Shown: positions 24,800 through 34,365 of the stretch, piece after piece | Numbering within the stretch: position 1 is the stretch's first letter | Layout of the letters: every line of letters starts with the position of its first letter | Source: Paenirhizobium naphthalenivorans | Lineage (GTDB): Bacteria; Pseudomonadota; Alphaproteobacteria; Rhizobiales; Rhizobiaceae | DNA: 64,000 bases | Direction: 5' to 3' | Assembly (NCBI RefSeq): GCF_007992095.1 | Contig: NZ_BJZP01000019.1 | Span: forward strand, 26,742 to 90,741 | The notes under the pieces: model-generated | The model's database searches: none | What the model was told of the DNA's origin: nothing | Seen by the model: only the letters and a program-made list of their open reading frames with translations | Program-made: the position numbers and the translations under genes

Positions 24800-25900
24800 T
24801 CGTCCGGCTATGTCCAGTTCGAGGAGTATGAGATAGACTGCGGCCGGCGCAAGCCCGGTATGTCTGACAATGTCGTCGATCTCGACCGGTGTCGGACCAA
24901 GCGCATCGGTGATGCGGGAACGATCGCTGTCGCTTGGTGGCAAGGCCAGCGAACGGTCCTCGTCGCCTGGTTCCTTCGCCTCGTGGCCGGAGAAGATATC
25001 AATCCGGGAGAGCGGGGCCAGCGCCTGCAAGACATCGTCCGGCCGCGTGGTGACGGTTGCTCCATCCTTCAGCAGTCCATTGGTGCCTTCGCAGCGCGGA
25101 TCAAGGGGCGATCCGGGGACAGCAAAGACGAGCCGGCCGTAATCGCCGGCGAGCCGCGCTGTGATCAGAGAGCCCGAGCGCGCCGCCGCTTCGATGACGA
25201 CCACCCCGAGGGCGACGCCGGCGATCAGCCGATTACGGCGAGGGAAGTCGCGGGCGCGGGCCTCCCAGCCGAATGGCATCTCCGAGATCGCCAGCCCCCG
25301 CCCGTCACAGATCTCGTGCAGGAGGTCGGTATTTTCCGGTGGGTAGGGCTTGTCGAGTCCGCCTGCCATGGCGGCGATCGTGCCGGTCTCCAGACTGGCT
25401 CGATGAGCGGCCGTGTCGATGCCGCGGGCGAGACCTGAAATGATCGCATAACCGGCCCGGCCAATGTCGCGGGCCATCAGGGCGGCGAATTTCGCCCCAC
25501 TGATCGAGGCATTGCGTGAGCCGACGACGCCGACGGCCGGCATACTTGCCGCCGAAAGGTCGCCTTTCACCGCAAGGAGCGGCGGCGCGCCGTCGATCTG
25601 TCGCAAGGCCAGTGGGTAGTCGGGCTCGCCTATGCCGAGGAAGCACGCGCCGAAGCGGGCGGCCGTCTCCAGTTCCTGCTCGGCTTCGGCCTCGGTGGCG
25701 ATCCGGATGGCGCGCGTCGATCCACCGCGCCGGGAGAGCTCCGGTAGCATGGCAAGGGCGGTTTCCGCCGTGCCGAAATGATTGATGAGATCGCGAAAGG
25801 TCGCGGGGCCTACATTGTCGCTGCGGATCAGTCTGAGCCAGTTGATTCTCTGCCGGTCGGTCAGCGCAATTCCGGTTCGACCTGCGCTTGCCTCCGGCAT
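24752..25900 (-). CDS. dprA: DNA processing protein DprA
   Basis: A 382-residue protein that loads RecA on incoming single-stranded DNA during natural transformation and is kept even in species not known to be competent. An N-terminal SAM-like helical region is followed by the Rossmann-type DprA domain (VGVVGSRNAS, SGLARGIDTAAH, GSLITARLA, AVPGSP). A winged-helix domain at about residues 320-380 is typical. It starts 4 bases after plsY ends and belongs to the pyrB-pyrC'-plsY-dprA run. Confidence 0.95.
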   Translation of the reverse strand: MPEASAGRTGIALTDRQRINWLRLIRSDNVGPATFRDLINHFGTAETALAMLPELSRRGGSTRAIRIATEAEAEQELETAARFGACFLGIGEPDYPLALRQIDGAPPLLAVKGDLSAASMPAVGVVGSRNASISGAKFAALMARDIGRAGYAIISGLARGIDTAAHRASLETGTIAAMAGGLDKPYPPENTDLLHEICDGRGLAISEMPFGWEARARDFPRRNRLIAGVALGVVVIEAAARSGSLITARLAGDYGRLVFAVPGSPLDPRCEGTNGLLKDGATVTTRPDDVLQALAPLSRIDIFSGHEAKEPGDEDRSLALPPSDSDRSRITDALGPTPVEIDDIVRHTGLAPAAVYLILLELDIAGRLLRHPGGLVSIAMMD

Positions 25901-25904
25901 GACC

Positions 25905-26522
25905 TCATCCCTTTTTGCCGATCTTGCTTTCGGTTCCGGCGATCAGCCGTTCGATATTGGCCTTGTGCCGCCAGTAGGTGACGGCCGTCATCACGGCTGT
26001 GACCAGGGCCGCGTCACGGATGCCCAGTATCCACAACACAACCGGAATGACAAGGGTTGCAACCAGAGCGGACAGTGAGGAGTAGCGGGTCACGAAAGCC
26101 AGCGTCAGCCAGACCACGGCGAAGACAGGGACCATCAGCGGCGCGACGCCGAGCAGGGTGCCGATATAGGTCGCCACGCCCTTGCCGCCCTTGAACCCGA
26201 GCCAGATCGGAAAAAGGTGGCCGATGAAGGCGGCAAACCCAGCGAGCAAGCCGGCATTCCCACCGAATATGGCCTGGGCGGTCACAGCGGCGGCGGTCGC
26301 CTTCAGCGCGTCGAGTAGAAGGGTCGCGGCTGCCAGTTTCTTGTTTCCGGTGCGCAGAACGTTGGTCGCGCCGATATTGCCCGAGCCGATCAAGCGCAGG
26401 TCACCATGGCCGGCCATGCGGGTGAGCAGCAGGCCGAACGGGATCGAGCCCAGCAGATAGCCGAGGCTCAGCACGGCGATCAGCGCTGGCCAACCTATTG
26501 CAAGAAAACTGGTGCTGGCCAT
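25905..26522 (-). CDS. plsY: Acyl-phosphate glycerol-3-phosphate acyltransferase
   Basis: A 205-residue inner-membrane enzyme that transfers an acyl group from acyl-phosphate to glycerol 3-phosphate, the first step of phospholipid synthesis. The three conserved cytoplasmic motifs are present: [18 protein letters not shown] with the following LLLDALKA, and [11 protein letters not shown]. Five hydrophobic segments fit the family. It lies 21 bases from pyrC' and 4 from dprA. Confidence 0.96.
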   Translation of the reverse strand: MASTSFLAIGWPALIAVLSLGYLLGSIPFGLLLTRMAGHGDLRLIGSGNIGATNVLRTGNKKLAAATLLLDALKATAAAVTAQAIFGGNAGLLAGFAAFIGHLFPIWLGFKGGKGVATYIGTLLGVAPLMVPVFAVVWLTLAFVTRYSSLSALVATLVIPVVLWILGIRDAALVTAVMTAVTYWRHKANIERLIAGTESKIGKKG

Positions 26523-26543
26523 TTAGCTCCCCCTTTGGCTGTC

Positions 26544-27833
26544 TTACAGAGAATGCACGCACTTGCCGGCGACATAGGTCGCAACGGCCCGGCCCGAGAA
26601 CCGTGCGTCCTCGAACGGTGTGTTCTTCGACCGCGACAGGAGCAATTCTTTTGAAACGAGCCACGGCTCGTCAAGGTCGATCAGCGTGATGTCGGCCTTT
26701 GAACCGGGCCGGAGAGAACCGGCTTCGAGCCCGAAGATTTCGGCCGGCCGGGTCGACATGGCATCGATCAGCCGCATCAGCGGCACATGGCCATTGTGAT
26801 GCAGGCGAAGGGCGGCTGACAGAAGGGTCTCGAGCCCGACCGCTCCGTCCGCCGCATCGGCAAAGGGCAGACGCTTGGTATCGACGTCCTGCGGATCGTG
26901 CGACGAGACGATGATGTCGACGGTGCCGTCGGCAATCGCCTGGACCATGGCCATGCGGTCATCTTCGGCGCGCAGTGGAGGCGTGAGCTTGAAGAAGGTC
27001 CGATACTCGCCGATGTCGTTCTCGTTCAGCGCCAGATGGTTGATCGATATGCCGCAAGTGACCTTCGCGCCGCGCCCGCGTGCCAACCGGATCGCTTCCG
27101 CCGATTCAGGCACCGAGATCTTCGCGGCATGAAATTTGGCCCGCGTTAGGCCGGCGATCCTGAGATCGCGCTCCAGCGGGATGATTTCGGCCTCTCGCGG
27201 CACGCCCGACAGGCCGAGCCAGCTGGCGAACAGCCCTTCGTTCATCACGCCGTTGCCCAGGTATTTTTCCCGCGGCTCAAGATCTATCACGGCGTCGAAC
27301 TCGCGCGCATAGGTCATGACCCGTCGCAGCAGCTGGCTGTCGGACAATCCATGCCGGCCATTGGTGAAGGCCACGGCACCGGCGTTCTGCAGGAGTCCGA
27401 TCTCGGTCATCTCCTCGCCGGCGAGCCTCTTGGTGAGGGCCGCTGCCGGATAGACGTTGACCATCGCCGCGTCGCGCGCCGTCTTCTTGACGAATTCGAC
27501 CAGCGCAATGTCGTCTATCACCGGATCTGTGTCCGGCATCATGATAAAGGAGGTAATGCCGCCAGCCGCCGCCGCGCGACTTGCCGAAGCGATCGTCTCG
27601 CGGTGCTCTGCGCCCGGTTCACCAACGAAGACGCGGGCATCGACCAGACCCGGTATGGCGGTCAGACCGAAGCAATCGCGAACCTCGGCACCATCCGGCG
27701 CACCCTGGTTCTGCGCATCGGCGCCGGCCGCCAGCACGCGACCGTCTTCGCCGACAATGATGGTGGCGACCGTGTCGAGCTGGCGCGACGGATCGACGAT
27801 GCGGACATTCTTCAGGACGAGAGGCCGGTTCAT
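26544..27833 (-). CDS. pyrX: Dihydroorotase-like protein lacking catalytic residues (PyrC'/PyrX)
   Basis: A 429-residue amidohydrolase-fold protein encoded directly after pyrB with a 4-base overlap. The metal-binding HxH of active dihydroorotases is replaced: the segment reads [14 protein letters not shown], with Arg67 and Phe69 where both histidines belong. Other histidine positions are also changed ([11 protein letters not shown], and SSHDPQ instead of the usual SDHAPH). The family contains non-catalytic subunits that assemble with aspartate carbamoyltransferase (the Pseudomonas pyrB-pyrC' type), so I infer a structural partner of PyrB. An active pyrC must then lie elsewhere in the genome. 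Confidence 0.9.
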   Translation of the reverse strand: MNRPLVLKNVRIVDPSRQLDTVATIIVGEDGRVLAAGADAQNQGAPDGAEVRDCFGLTAIPGLVDARVFVGEPGAEHRETIASASRAAAAGGITSFIMMPDTDPVIDDIALVEFVKKTARDAAMVNVYPAAALTKRLAGEEMTEIGLLQNAGAVAFTNGRHGLSDSQLLRRVMTYAREFDAVIDLEPREKYLGNGVMNEGLFASWLGLSGVPREAEIIPLERDLRIAGLTRAKFHAAKISVPESAEAIRLARGRGAKVTCGISINHLALNENDIGEYRTFFKLTPPLRAEDDRMAMVQAIADGTVDIIVSSHDPQDVDTKRLPFADAADGAVGLETLLSAALRLHHNGHVPLMRLIDAMSTRPAEIFGLEAGSLRPGSKADITLIDLDEPWLVSKELLLSRSKNTPFEDARFSGRAVATYVAGKCVHSL

Positions 27834-28786
27834 GCGCCCATTCCTTCGCTACGCGGACCCTGGTTTTGCGAGACCAGCAGGGTCTCCATGACGGCCATGC
27901 GCACAGCGACCCCCATTTCCACCTGTTGTTCGATCACGCTCTGCGGGCCATCGGCCACTTCCGAGGCGATTTCCACGCCGCGGTTCATCGGGCCCGGATG
28001 CATGACGAGCGCGTCCTCTTTGGCCACCTTGAGCTTTTCGGCGTCGAGTCCCCAGAAGTGGAAATATTCCCGCACCGATGGCACGAAGGCGCCGGACATG
28101 CGCTCGCGCTGCAACCGCAGCATCATCACCACATCGGCGCCCTTCAGGCCTTCCTTCATGTCATGGAAGACCTCCACGCCCATGTCGGCAATGCCCCTCG
28201 GCAGGAGCGTCGCGGGCGCGACGACCCTGACCCGCGCACCCATGGCGTTCAGCAGAAGGATGTTGGAGCGCGCGACGCGCGAATGCAGCACGTCACCGCA
28301 GATCGCCACGATGATGCGCGACAATTTGCCCTTGGCGCGCCGGATCGTCAGCGCGTCGAGCAGGGCCTGGGTAGGGTGCTCGTGCTGACCGTCGCCGGCG
28401 TTGACCACCGAACAGGCGACCTTCTGGGCGAGCAGTGCGGCGGCACCAGCCGACGAATGGCGCACCACCAGCACGTCCGGCCGCATGGCGTTCAACGTCA
28501 TCGCGGTGTCGATGAGCGTCTCGCCCTTCTTCACCGACGAATTGCCGACCGACATGTTCATTACGTCGGCGCCGAGTCGTTTTCCGGCCAGCTCGAACGA
28601 GGATTGCGTTCGGGTCGATGCCTCGAAAAAAAGATTGATCTGTGTGAGACCGCGCAGCGTGGAGGTTTTCTTCTCCCGCTGACGGCTGATTTTGACGGCT
28701 TCGTCCGCCTTATCGAGCAGATAGGTAATATCCTGCTCGGTCAGGCCTTTGATGCCGATGAGATGGCGATGGGGAAAGAAGACCAT
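27830..28786 (-). CDS. pyrB: Aspartate carbamoyltransferase catalytic subunit
   Basis: A 318-residue enzyme joining carbamoyl phosphate and aspartate, the committed step of pyrimidine synthesis. The carbamoyl-phosphate loop is [13 protein letters not shown], and [11 protein letters not shown] is the second substrate motif. No pyrI is nearby; the overlapping pyrC'-like gene is the expected partner. First gene of the minus-strand run to dprA, divergent from aidB across 122 bases. Confidence 0.97.
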   Translation of the reverse strand: MVFFPHRHLIGIKGLTEQDITYLLDKADEAVKISRQREKKTSTLRGLTQINLFFEASTRTQSSFELAGKRLGADVMNMSVGNSSVKKGETLIDTAMTLNAMRPDVLVVRHSSAGAAALLAQKVACSVVNAGDGQHEHPTQALLDALTIRRAKGKLSRIIVAICGDVLHSRVARSNILLLNAMGARVRVVAPATLLPRGIADMGVEVFHDMKEGLKGADVVMMLRLQRERMSGAFVPSVREYFHFWGLDAEKLKVAKEDALVMHPGPMNRGVEIASEVADGPQSVIEQQVEMGVAVRMAVMETLLVSQNQGPRSEGMGA

Positions 28787-28908
28787 GGACGTCCTCCTGA
28801 GATGTCACGCGGTCTATAAAGAAGCCGGGGCCGGGGGGCAAGCACATGCAGTGTGGATAGAAGCGCGGTCCCCATGTAAAACGAATCGATTTCCGCTAGA
28901 GGATCGGC

Positions 28909-30561
28909 ATGACCCCAATGAACCGGACTGAAGAAAAACTCGCCGAACTGAACCAGCCCAAGCCCTGGTCCGGTATCAATGCCTATCGCTCCGATCCGCT
29001 GGTGGTAGACCTGAGTGCCGGTCTTTCGCGTGGCCTGCGCGAAGAATACGATGTCATCGGCAAGTATGTGACCTCGCACGAGGCACAGGAACTGGCGCGT
29101 ATGGCGAACCAGAGCCCACCGCAATTGCGCACCCATGGGGTTCGCGGCGAGCGGCTGGACGTCGTCGAGTTTCATCCGGCATGGCATGCCCTGATGCGCC
29201 GGTCGATGTCGGTCGGGCTTCATTCGTCGGTATGGGAGAATCAGCCGGACGCCCGCGGACACGAGCATCTGGCCCGCGCCGTTCGCTTCTTCCTGACCGC
29301 GCAGCTCGAATGCGGGCATCTTTGCCCTCTGACCATGACCAGCGCCTCGGTTGCAGCCCTCGTCGCCTCGCCGCATGTGCAGAAGGAGTGGGCGCCGAAG
29401 ATCCTGTCACGCAAATACGATTCGTCCAACAAGCCTGCCATGCAGAAGACCGCGGTGACGATCGGCATGGGCATGACGGAAAAGCAGGGTGGCACGGATG
29501 TGCGCGCCAATATTTCGTCGGGCGAGCGCGTGGGCGAGGGGATTTATCGCCTGTCCGGCCACAAGTGGTTCATGTCTGCGCCGATGAGCGATGCCTTCGT
29601 CATGCTCGCCCAGACCAAGGACGGTATGGGGTGCTTCCTGGTGCCGCGCCTGCTTGAGGACGGTTCGGCTAACGGCTTGGAGTTCCAGCGCCTCAAGGAC
29701 AAGATAGGCAATCGCTCGAATGCCTCCTCCGAGGTCGAGTTTTCTGACACTTTCGGTTTCCTGCTCGGCACACCGGGCGACGGAATTCACACCATCCTCG
29801 ATATGGTGACGTTGACGCGCCTCGATTGCGCGCTTGCTTCGGCCGGCATCATGCGTGCCTCGATGGCCGAAGCCGTGCATCACGTGCGCGGTCGCTCGGT
29901 CTTCGGCAAGAAACTGATCGACCAGCCGATCATGACGCGCGTGCTTGCCGACATGGCGCTCGACGTTGCGGCCGCGACAGCGCTCGCCTTCAGGTTGGCC
30001 GACAGTTTCGATCGAGCCCGCGAAAACCCGGTTGACGCCGCCTATGCCCGGGTAATGACTCCGGTGGTCAAATACTGGGTCTGCAAGATCGCTCCATCTC
30101 TTATCTATGAGGCCATGGAGTGCATCGGAGGCAGCGGCTACATTGAGGAGCGTCCGATCGCCCGGCACTATCGCGAGGCCCCGGTCAACGCGATCTGGGA
30201 GGGCTCCGGCAATGTTATGGCGCTCGATCTGCTGCGGGTTCTGAGTCGTGGCAAGGATCTGTTCGAGACGATCTTTGCCGGCCTCGAGCGCGATCTCGGT
30301 GTTTCCGGCAAGAAGACGGTCGAGGTCTTGCGCGCCGCAACCGCTCTTGCCGAGCGTGACGAGGGGGCCGCCCGTCTGCTGATCGAGCAATTGGCGCTCG
30401 CCGCCGCTGCCGCCGAACTCTACAAGCTGGGCGCCGGCAAGATCGCTGACGCCTTCCTGGAATCGCGCCTCGCCGGCGGCTGGCGTCACACCTATGGCGT
30501 ACTCGACGCCCGGTTTGATGCGCGTTACGTCCTCGACCTGCTCTATCCGGCGGCGAGCTGA
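28909..30561 (+). CDS. aidB: AidB-type acyl-CoA dehydrogenase-like protein
   Basis: A 550-residue flavoprotein of the acyl-CoA dehydrogenase superfamily. It follows E. coli AidB closely in order: FHPAWHALM, IGMGMTEKQGGTDV, LSGHKWFMSAP, KDKIGNRSNASSEVEF and EAPVNAIWEGSGN. AidB is part of the adaptive response to DNA alkylation and binds DNA; its natural substrate is uncertain. The ATG at 28909 has AGAGGA upstream. No ada or alkB lies beside it here. Its last 19 bases overlap the end of the convergent transporter gene. Confidence 0.9.
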   Translation: MTPMNRTEEKLAELNQPKPWSGINAYRSDPLVVDLSAGLSRGLREEYDVIGKYVTSHEAQELARMANQSPPQLRTHGVRGERLDVVEFHPAWHALMRRSMSVGLHSSVWENQPDARGHEHLARAVRFFLTAQLECGHLCPLTMTSASVAALVASPHVQKEWAPKILSRKYDSSNKPAMQKTAVTIGMGMTEKQGGTDVRANISSGERVGEGIYRLSGHKWFMSAPMSDAFVMLAQTKDGMGCFLVPRLLEDGSANGLEFQRLKDKIGNRSNASSEVEFSDTFGFLLGTPGDGIHTILDMVTLTRLDCALASAGIMRASMAEAVHHVRGRSVFGKKLIDQPIMTRVLADMALDVAAATALAFRLADSFDRARENPVDAAYARVMTPVVKYWVCKIAPSLIYEAMECIGGSGYIEERPIARHYREAPVNAIWEGSGNVMALDLLRVLSRGKDLFETIFAGLERDLGVSGKKTVEVLRAATALAERDEGAARLLIEQLALAAAAAELYKLGAGKIADAFLESRLAGGWRHTYGVLDARFDARYVLDLLYPAAS

Positions 30562-31478
30562 CCGACGAGATAGAGGACGATAGGAATGGTGAAGACAGCG
30601 GCGATCGTCTGTACGGTCGCCGTTGCCGCGTAAAGCGGGGCGTCGCCGCCCATCTGCTTGGCGAGAAGATAGCCGTTCATTGCCGTCGGCACCGCCGCGC
30701 TGAGTGCCAGCATCGCCAGCACTTCTCCCTCGACACCGAACAGGACGGCAACACTCGTCATCACCGCAGGAAACACCAGGAGTTTGAGCGCCGTTCCGAT
30801 GAGGACGTTCGGGTGCGGTCGCAAGGCATCCATGATTCTTAGCCCTGCCCCGACCATGAGTAGCCCGAGGCCGAGCGAGGACCGGGCGACGAGATCGACG
30901 GCCGTCATCAGCGGTTCGTAGACCGGAATGCCGGCGACATTGACCACCACGCCGCTTGCCGCGCCGAGAATGATCGGGTTCGAGACGATTTTCAGCACGA
31001 AGTCGCGTAACGACCGCCCATTGCCGGAAAACCAGATCATAACGCCGACATTGAGGACATTGAGCGGAATGATGATGGTCGCCATGATGACGGCGACGAT
31101 GGTCAGCCCGACCGGGCCGGAGAGCTTGTCGGCGATGGCAAGCGCCATGAAGCCGTTCCAACGGGTGGCGGTCTGAAAGATCGAGGTGAAGGCCGGTCCT
31201 TCGAGACCCAGCCGGTTTAGCGGACGCCACAGTGCCAGCACAAGCGCCGACATGATCCCCACGGAAAGCAATGCCACCACGCTGACGGCGCCCATGTCCA
31301 TGGTCGAGAAGTCGGCGCGCGAGAGCGTTTCGAACAGAAGGGCAGGGAAGAGCACGTAATAGCCAAGCTGCTCCAGCCCGCCCCACAGGTTTTCATTGAT
31401 CAGCGGCCAACGTTTGAGGAGTACCCCCAAAAGAACGAGCAGGAATATCGGCAGAATGCTCTCAAGAATCGGCAGCAT
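30543..31478 (-). CDS. AEC family transporter (auxin efflux carrier superfamily)
   Basis: A 311-residue membrane protein with about ten hydrophobic segments in two five-helix halves. It begins MLPILESILPIFLLVLLGVL, as usual for AEC permeases (malonate, malate or auxin-like substrates). The second half has GLGLLMVGAGLRI and AVPTAMNGYLLAKQMGGD, the latter family-typical. The upstream 27 in-frame codons are polar and unlikely to be translated. Substrate unknown. Convergent with aidB. Confidence 0.85.
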   Translation of the reverse strand: MLPILESILPIFLLVLLGVLLKRWPLINENLWGGLEQLGYYVLFPALLFETLSRADFSTMDMGAVSVVALLSVGIMSALVLALWRPLNRLGLEGPAFTSIFQTATRWNGFMALAIADKLSGPVGLTIVAVIMATIIIPLNVLNVGVMIWFSGNGRSLRDFVLKIVSNPIILGAASGVVVNVAGIPVYEPLMTAVDLVARSSLGLGLLMVGAGLRIMDALRPHPNVLIGTALKLLVFPAVMTSVAVLFGVEGEVLAMLALSAAVPTAMNGYLLAKQMGGDAPLYAATATVQTIAAVFTIPIVLYLVGQLAAG

Positions 31479-31705
31479 GATCGACTTTCGTGGGATGCGT
31501 CGGAGAATTGTACGACGTTGACTAACAGGGCGCGGCCGGTTGAGGCAATCGCTCGACACGCAGTCAGCGCTTGGTTGGTTGGAGTTGTGGCACGGCTTTG
31601 CCTTGGGTTATCCCCAATGCCCGTTAACCTTAACAAAGGGTTTACATTGCGACCGGACGGTCAACGGGCCAGTTTCTCGGGGAACAAAGCAGATGAATCG
31701 GGACG

Positions 31706-31918
31706 GTGGTGATGGGAACCGGAATGGCAAGGGTGATGTTGACAACCGCCATGGCGGCGTTCTTTGCCGGCCTGGCGCTCGACATCGCGGTTCCGGCCGT
31801 GGTGCTCAGCATGATGGCGGCATCGAACTGGCTGGTGCAGTGCTGGCCCGAGCCTCGGCCTGAGTCTCGAATGGCCTCCGCCTGGCTGCTTCAGTATCGG
31901 AAGGGGAGGCCCGCATGA
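31706..31918 (+). CDS. Possible small membrane protein, coupled to the next gene
   Basis: A 70-codon frame starting with GTG. It has one hydrophobic segment (about residues 8-42) and an arginine- and proline-rich tail (CWPEPRPESRMASAW). Its stop overlaps the next ATG as ATGA, the pattern of translational coupling, which is the main reason to believe it. No family recognised; the AEC gene diverges upstream. Confidence 0.4.
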   Translation: MVMGTGMARVMLTTAMAAFFAGLALDIAVPAVVLSMMAASNWLVQCWPEPRPESRMASAWLLQYRKGRPA

Positions 31919-32250
31919 AGGTGTTTCTGGTCTTGTGGGGAATGCCGATCGTGCTGCTCGGCAGCTGGTACGGGCTTTCCTATTACGACATGAACTTCGG
32001 CTTCTTCATGTTGACACGGCAGGCGCATGAGCTGGTTTTTGCGGTCTATGGCAATGCGCTCGGCTTGCCGCCGGAAACGATCCCCCCACTTGTGGCTCGC
32101 GCCATCGTGTTCGACAGCCTGATGGTCTTCTCCATCATCGCTTTCCGCCGTCGCAAGAAGATCGCGGCCTGGTGGGCGGCGCGTCAGACCTCTTCGGAAT
32201 TACGGCCTGCGCCGGTTCCAAGGGCCGACAGCCTGTCCAAGGCGCCCTGA
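31915..32250 (+). CDS. Small membrane protein, probably DUF6105-like
   Basis: A 111-residue protein with two hydrophobic segments, about residues 3-24 and 62-80. It contains [20 protein letters not shown] and a basic patch ([14 protein letters not shown]) after helix 2. I recall similar rhizobial proteins under DUF6105, but that assignment is from memory. Its 3' end overlaps the end of the convergent ruvX by 67 bases. Confidence 0.65.
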   Translation: MKVFLVLWGMPIVLLGSWYGLSYYDMNFGFFMLTRQAHELVFAVYGNALGLPPETIPPLVARAIVFDSLMVFSIIAFRRRKKIAAWWAARQTSSELRPAPVPRADSLSKAP

Positions 32251-32681
32251 AGAATGAAGCTCGCGGCGGCGGAATCGATCCGTTCGCTGCGTTTCGCCCG
32301 TGATACATCCATTTCCAGCAAGGCCCGTTCGGCAGCGACCGTCGATAGCCGCTCGTCCCAGTAGACGAAGGGGATGTCCGTTTTTTCCGTCATAGAGCGG
32401 ACGAAGGCGCGGGTCGCCTGCACACGCGGCCCGGCCGAACCGTCCATGTTCATCGGCAGTCCGATGACGAAGGCGGCGACCTTCTCCTTTGCGGCGAAGG
32501 TCAGCAGCGTCTCGGCATCCTTGGTGAACTTAACGCGTTTGATGACCGTTCGGGGTGTTGCGAACCGCCGGCCGAGATCCGACATGGATAGGCCGATGGT
32601 CTTGGTGCCGAGATCCAGTCCGGCGACCGGCTGGTTCGGCTGCAGCATGTCCGCGAGTTCTTCGATGGTAAGCGTCGACAT
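32184..32681 (-). CDS. ruvX: Holliday junction resolvase-like protein RuvX/YqgF
   Basis: A 165-residue RNase H-fold protein with [16 protein letters not shown] at the N-terminus (catalytic Asp), [15 protein letters not shown] in the middle and [16 protein letters not shown] near the end. E. coli YqgF is needed for 16S rRNA 5' maturation, so RNA processing is as likely as junction resolution. The gene lies just downstream of the PhnA-like gene on the same strand (18 bases). Confidence 0.92.
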   Translation of the reverse strand: MSTLTIEELADMLQPNQPVAGLDLGTKTIGLSMSDLGRRFATPRTVIKRVKFTKDAETLLTFAAKEKVAAFVIGLPMNMDGSAGPRVQATRAFVRSMTEKTDIPFVYWDERLSTVAAERALLEMDVSRAKRSERIDSAAASFILQGALDRLSALGTGAGRNSEEV

Positions 32682-32699
32682 GCGGCAGCCTCCGTGTCT

Positions 32700-33002
32700 T
32701 TAGCGCTTGCGCACGAACTCGGTGCGCAGGACAAGCCCCTTGATGGTGTCGTGGCGGCAGTCGATCTCCTCGGGATCTTCTGTCAGCCGAATCGACTTGA
32801 TCACGGTCCCTTGCTTCAGGGTCGTGTTGGCGCCCTTGACCTTCAGGTCCTTGATGAGCGTGACGGAATCTCCGTCTGCCAGAACATTGCCGGCAGAATC
32901 CTTGGTGATCGGCTGGCCATTGGCGGCAGCTGCTGCCACTTCCGAAGCCGGGCGCCATTCGCCGGTTGCTTCGTCGTATACATATTCGTCATCTGCGGCC
33001 AT
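32700..33002 (-). CDS. PhnA/YjdM-like small protein without zinc ribbon
   Basis: A 100-residue protein whose last 70 residues match the C-terminal domain of YjdM/PhnA (DGDSVTLIKDLKVKGANTTL and RHDTIKGLVLRTEFVRK). The N-terminal part is acidic and has no cysteine pairs, so the usual zinc ribbon is absent. Despite the old name, no phosphonate role has been shown for this family. Upstream of ruvX and divergent from the UPF0173 gene. Confidence 0.85.
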   Translation of the reverse strand: MAADDEYVYDEATGEWRPASEVAAAAANGQPITKDSAGNVLADGDSVTLIKDLKVKGANTTLKQGTVIKSIRLTEDPEEIDCRHDTIKGLVLRTEFVRKR

Positions 33003-33207
33003 TCTGGTCTCCCTGTCGTAAGCGTTTATACTCGGCCGGACGTCCGGAGCGATATGGGCGGCCTTGTCGGTCCTTGGGCCGGAAGTTGCGGCTTATCTTA
33101 CCCCCGGCCAAGGTGCAACACGATGGCCCCGCCGTTTCGGGACGAACACGGTTGCCGACGACACGACTTCGCATATATTCCCGGCAACACACCGAAGGGA
33201 GACCACC

Positions 33208-33912
33208 ATGAAGATCACTTGGCTCGGCCATTCCGCATTTCGCCTCGATACCGCCAAGGCGAGCATCCTGATCGACCCATTTTTCACAGGAAATCCGGCC
33301 TTTGCCGGGCTTGATGCCAAGGAAAGCGCCTCTGGCGTCACCCATATTCTCCTGACACATGGCCACGGCGACCATGTCGGAGATACGGTGAGGCTCGCCG
33401 AGGAGACCGGGGCCACGGTTCTGGCCAATGCCGATCTCGCCGCCTGGCTTGGTTCCAGGGGCGTCGCCAAGATTGAGGCTGGCAACACCGGCGGCACGAT
33501 CGCCTTTGACGGTTTCAGCGTCACCTTCACCAATGCCCTGCATTCGTCGGCGCAGATCACCGAAGACGGCGTCTCCCATGCGCTCGGCAATGCCAATGGG
33601 CTGATGCTGCATATCGAAGGCGACGCCTCGTTGCTGCACATGGGCGATACCGACATATTCTCCGACATGAAGCTGATCCACGAGTTGCACCAGCCGGACA
33701 TCGGCCTTGTGCCGATCGGCGACCGCTTCACCATGGGCGGCGCGGTGGCGGCACTCGCCTGCCAGCGTTTCTTCGATTTCAAGATGGCGATCCCCTGCCA
33801 CTACGGTTCCTTCGGCATCATCGACCAGACCCCGGAGAAATTCGTGCTCGGCATGGAAGGAACCCGCACCCGGGTCATTACACCCGCGGCTGGCGATAGC
33901 GTGGACGTCTGA
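33208..33912 (+). CDS. Metal-dependent hydrolase, UPF0173 family
   Basis: A 234-residue metallo-beta-lactamase-fold enzyme. The metal motif HGHGDH is at residues 51-56, HSSAQ follows near 112, then MGDTD and PCHYGSF. These match UPF0173 (YtkL-like) proteins, whose substrate is unknown. The ATG has AGGGAGA about 7 bases upstream. In rhizobia this gene is a common neighbour of ruvX and gatCA. Confidence 0.9.
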   Translation: MKITWLGHSAFRLDTAKASILIDPFFTGNPAFAGLDAKESASGVTHILLTHGHGDHVGDTVRLAEETGATVLANADLAAWLGSRGVAKIEAGNTGGTIAFDGFSVTFTNALHSSAQITEDGVSHALGNANGLMLHIEGDASLLHMGDTDIFSDMKLIHELHQPDIGLVPIGDRFTMGGAVAALACQRFFDFKMAIPCHYGSFGIIDQTPEKFVLGMEGTRTRVITPAAGDSVDV

Positions 33913-33926
33913 CAAATCCCCCGTTG

Positions 33927-33944
33927 CGCCGCAGCTTTGCGGCG
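33927..33944 (+). terminator. Hairpin after the UPF0173 gene
   Basis: Seven-base arms CGCCGCA / TGCGGCG close a GCTT loop, 14 bases after the stop codon and 37 before gatC. ATTATAG follows, so termination is possible but not strong. Confidence 0.35.
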
Positions 33945-33981
33945 ATTATAGCGAAGGAAACAGAAGACCTGGAGAATACCG

Positions 33982-34269
33982 ATGTCCGTTGATCTCAAGA
34001 CCGTCAAGCGCGTCGCGCATCTGGCCCGCATCGCTCTGAGCGAAGAAGAAGCCGAGCGGATGATGGGCGAGCTCAATGGGATTCTCGGCTTCGTCGCGCA
34101 ACTGTCCGAGGTTGATGTGACCGGCGTCGAGCCGATGACTTCGGTTATGCCGATGGCGATGAAGAAGCGCAAGGATGTGGTTAACGACGGCAATATCGCC
34201 GACGACATCGTCGCCAATGCGCCGGAAACCGATCGCAATTTCTTCCTGGTGCCGAAGGTGGTCGAGTAA
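33982..34269 (+). CDS. gatC: Glutamyl/aspartyl-tRNA(Gln/Asn) amidotransferase subunit C
   Basis: A 95-residue subunit that clamps GatA to GatB. It contains [36 protein letters not shown] and a C-terminal [16 protein letters not shown], all standard. GatCAB converts Glu-tRNA(Gln), and often Asp-tRNA(Asn), to the amide form. gatA follows after a 96-base gap that includes a near-perfect hairpin (about 34272-34295). Confidence 0.96.
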   Translation: MSVDLKTVKRVAHLARIALSEEEAERMMGELNGILGFVAQLSEVDVTGVEPMTSVMPMAMKKRKDVVNDGNIADDIVANAPETDRNFFLVPKVVE

Positions 34270-34365
34270 AGGCAAGGGCGCCCGCCGCCTTTGCCGTTCC
34301 GCCCCGCCGATCCCGATTTAGCTGCGCTTGCGCCAAGCGCCGATTTTCTGAAGTGAACCGACATC

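Noticed and set aside
29407..31386. 659-codon minus-strand frame across aidB and the AEC gene
   Set aside because: Shadow frame; both real genes are recognised by motifs on other frames.
31608..31640. DnaA-box-like TTATCCCCA followed by GTTAACCTTAAC, considered as origin or CtrA site
   Set aside because: Only one imperfect DnaA box, spacing does not fit CtrA (TTAA-N7-TTAA), and no origin-type gene is near.
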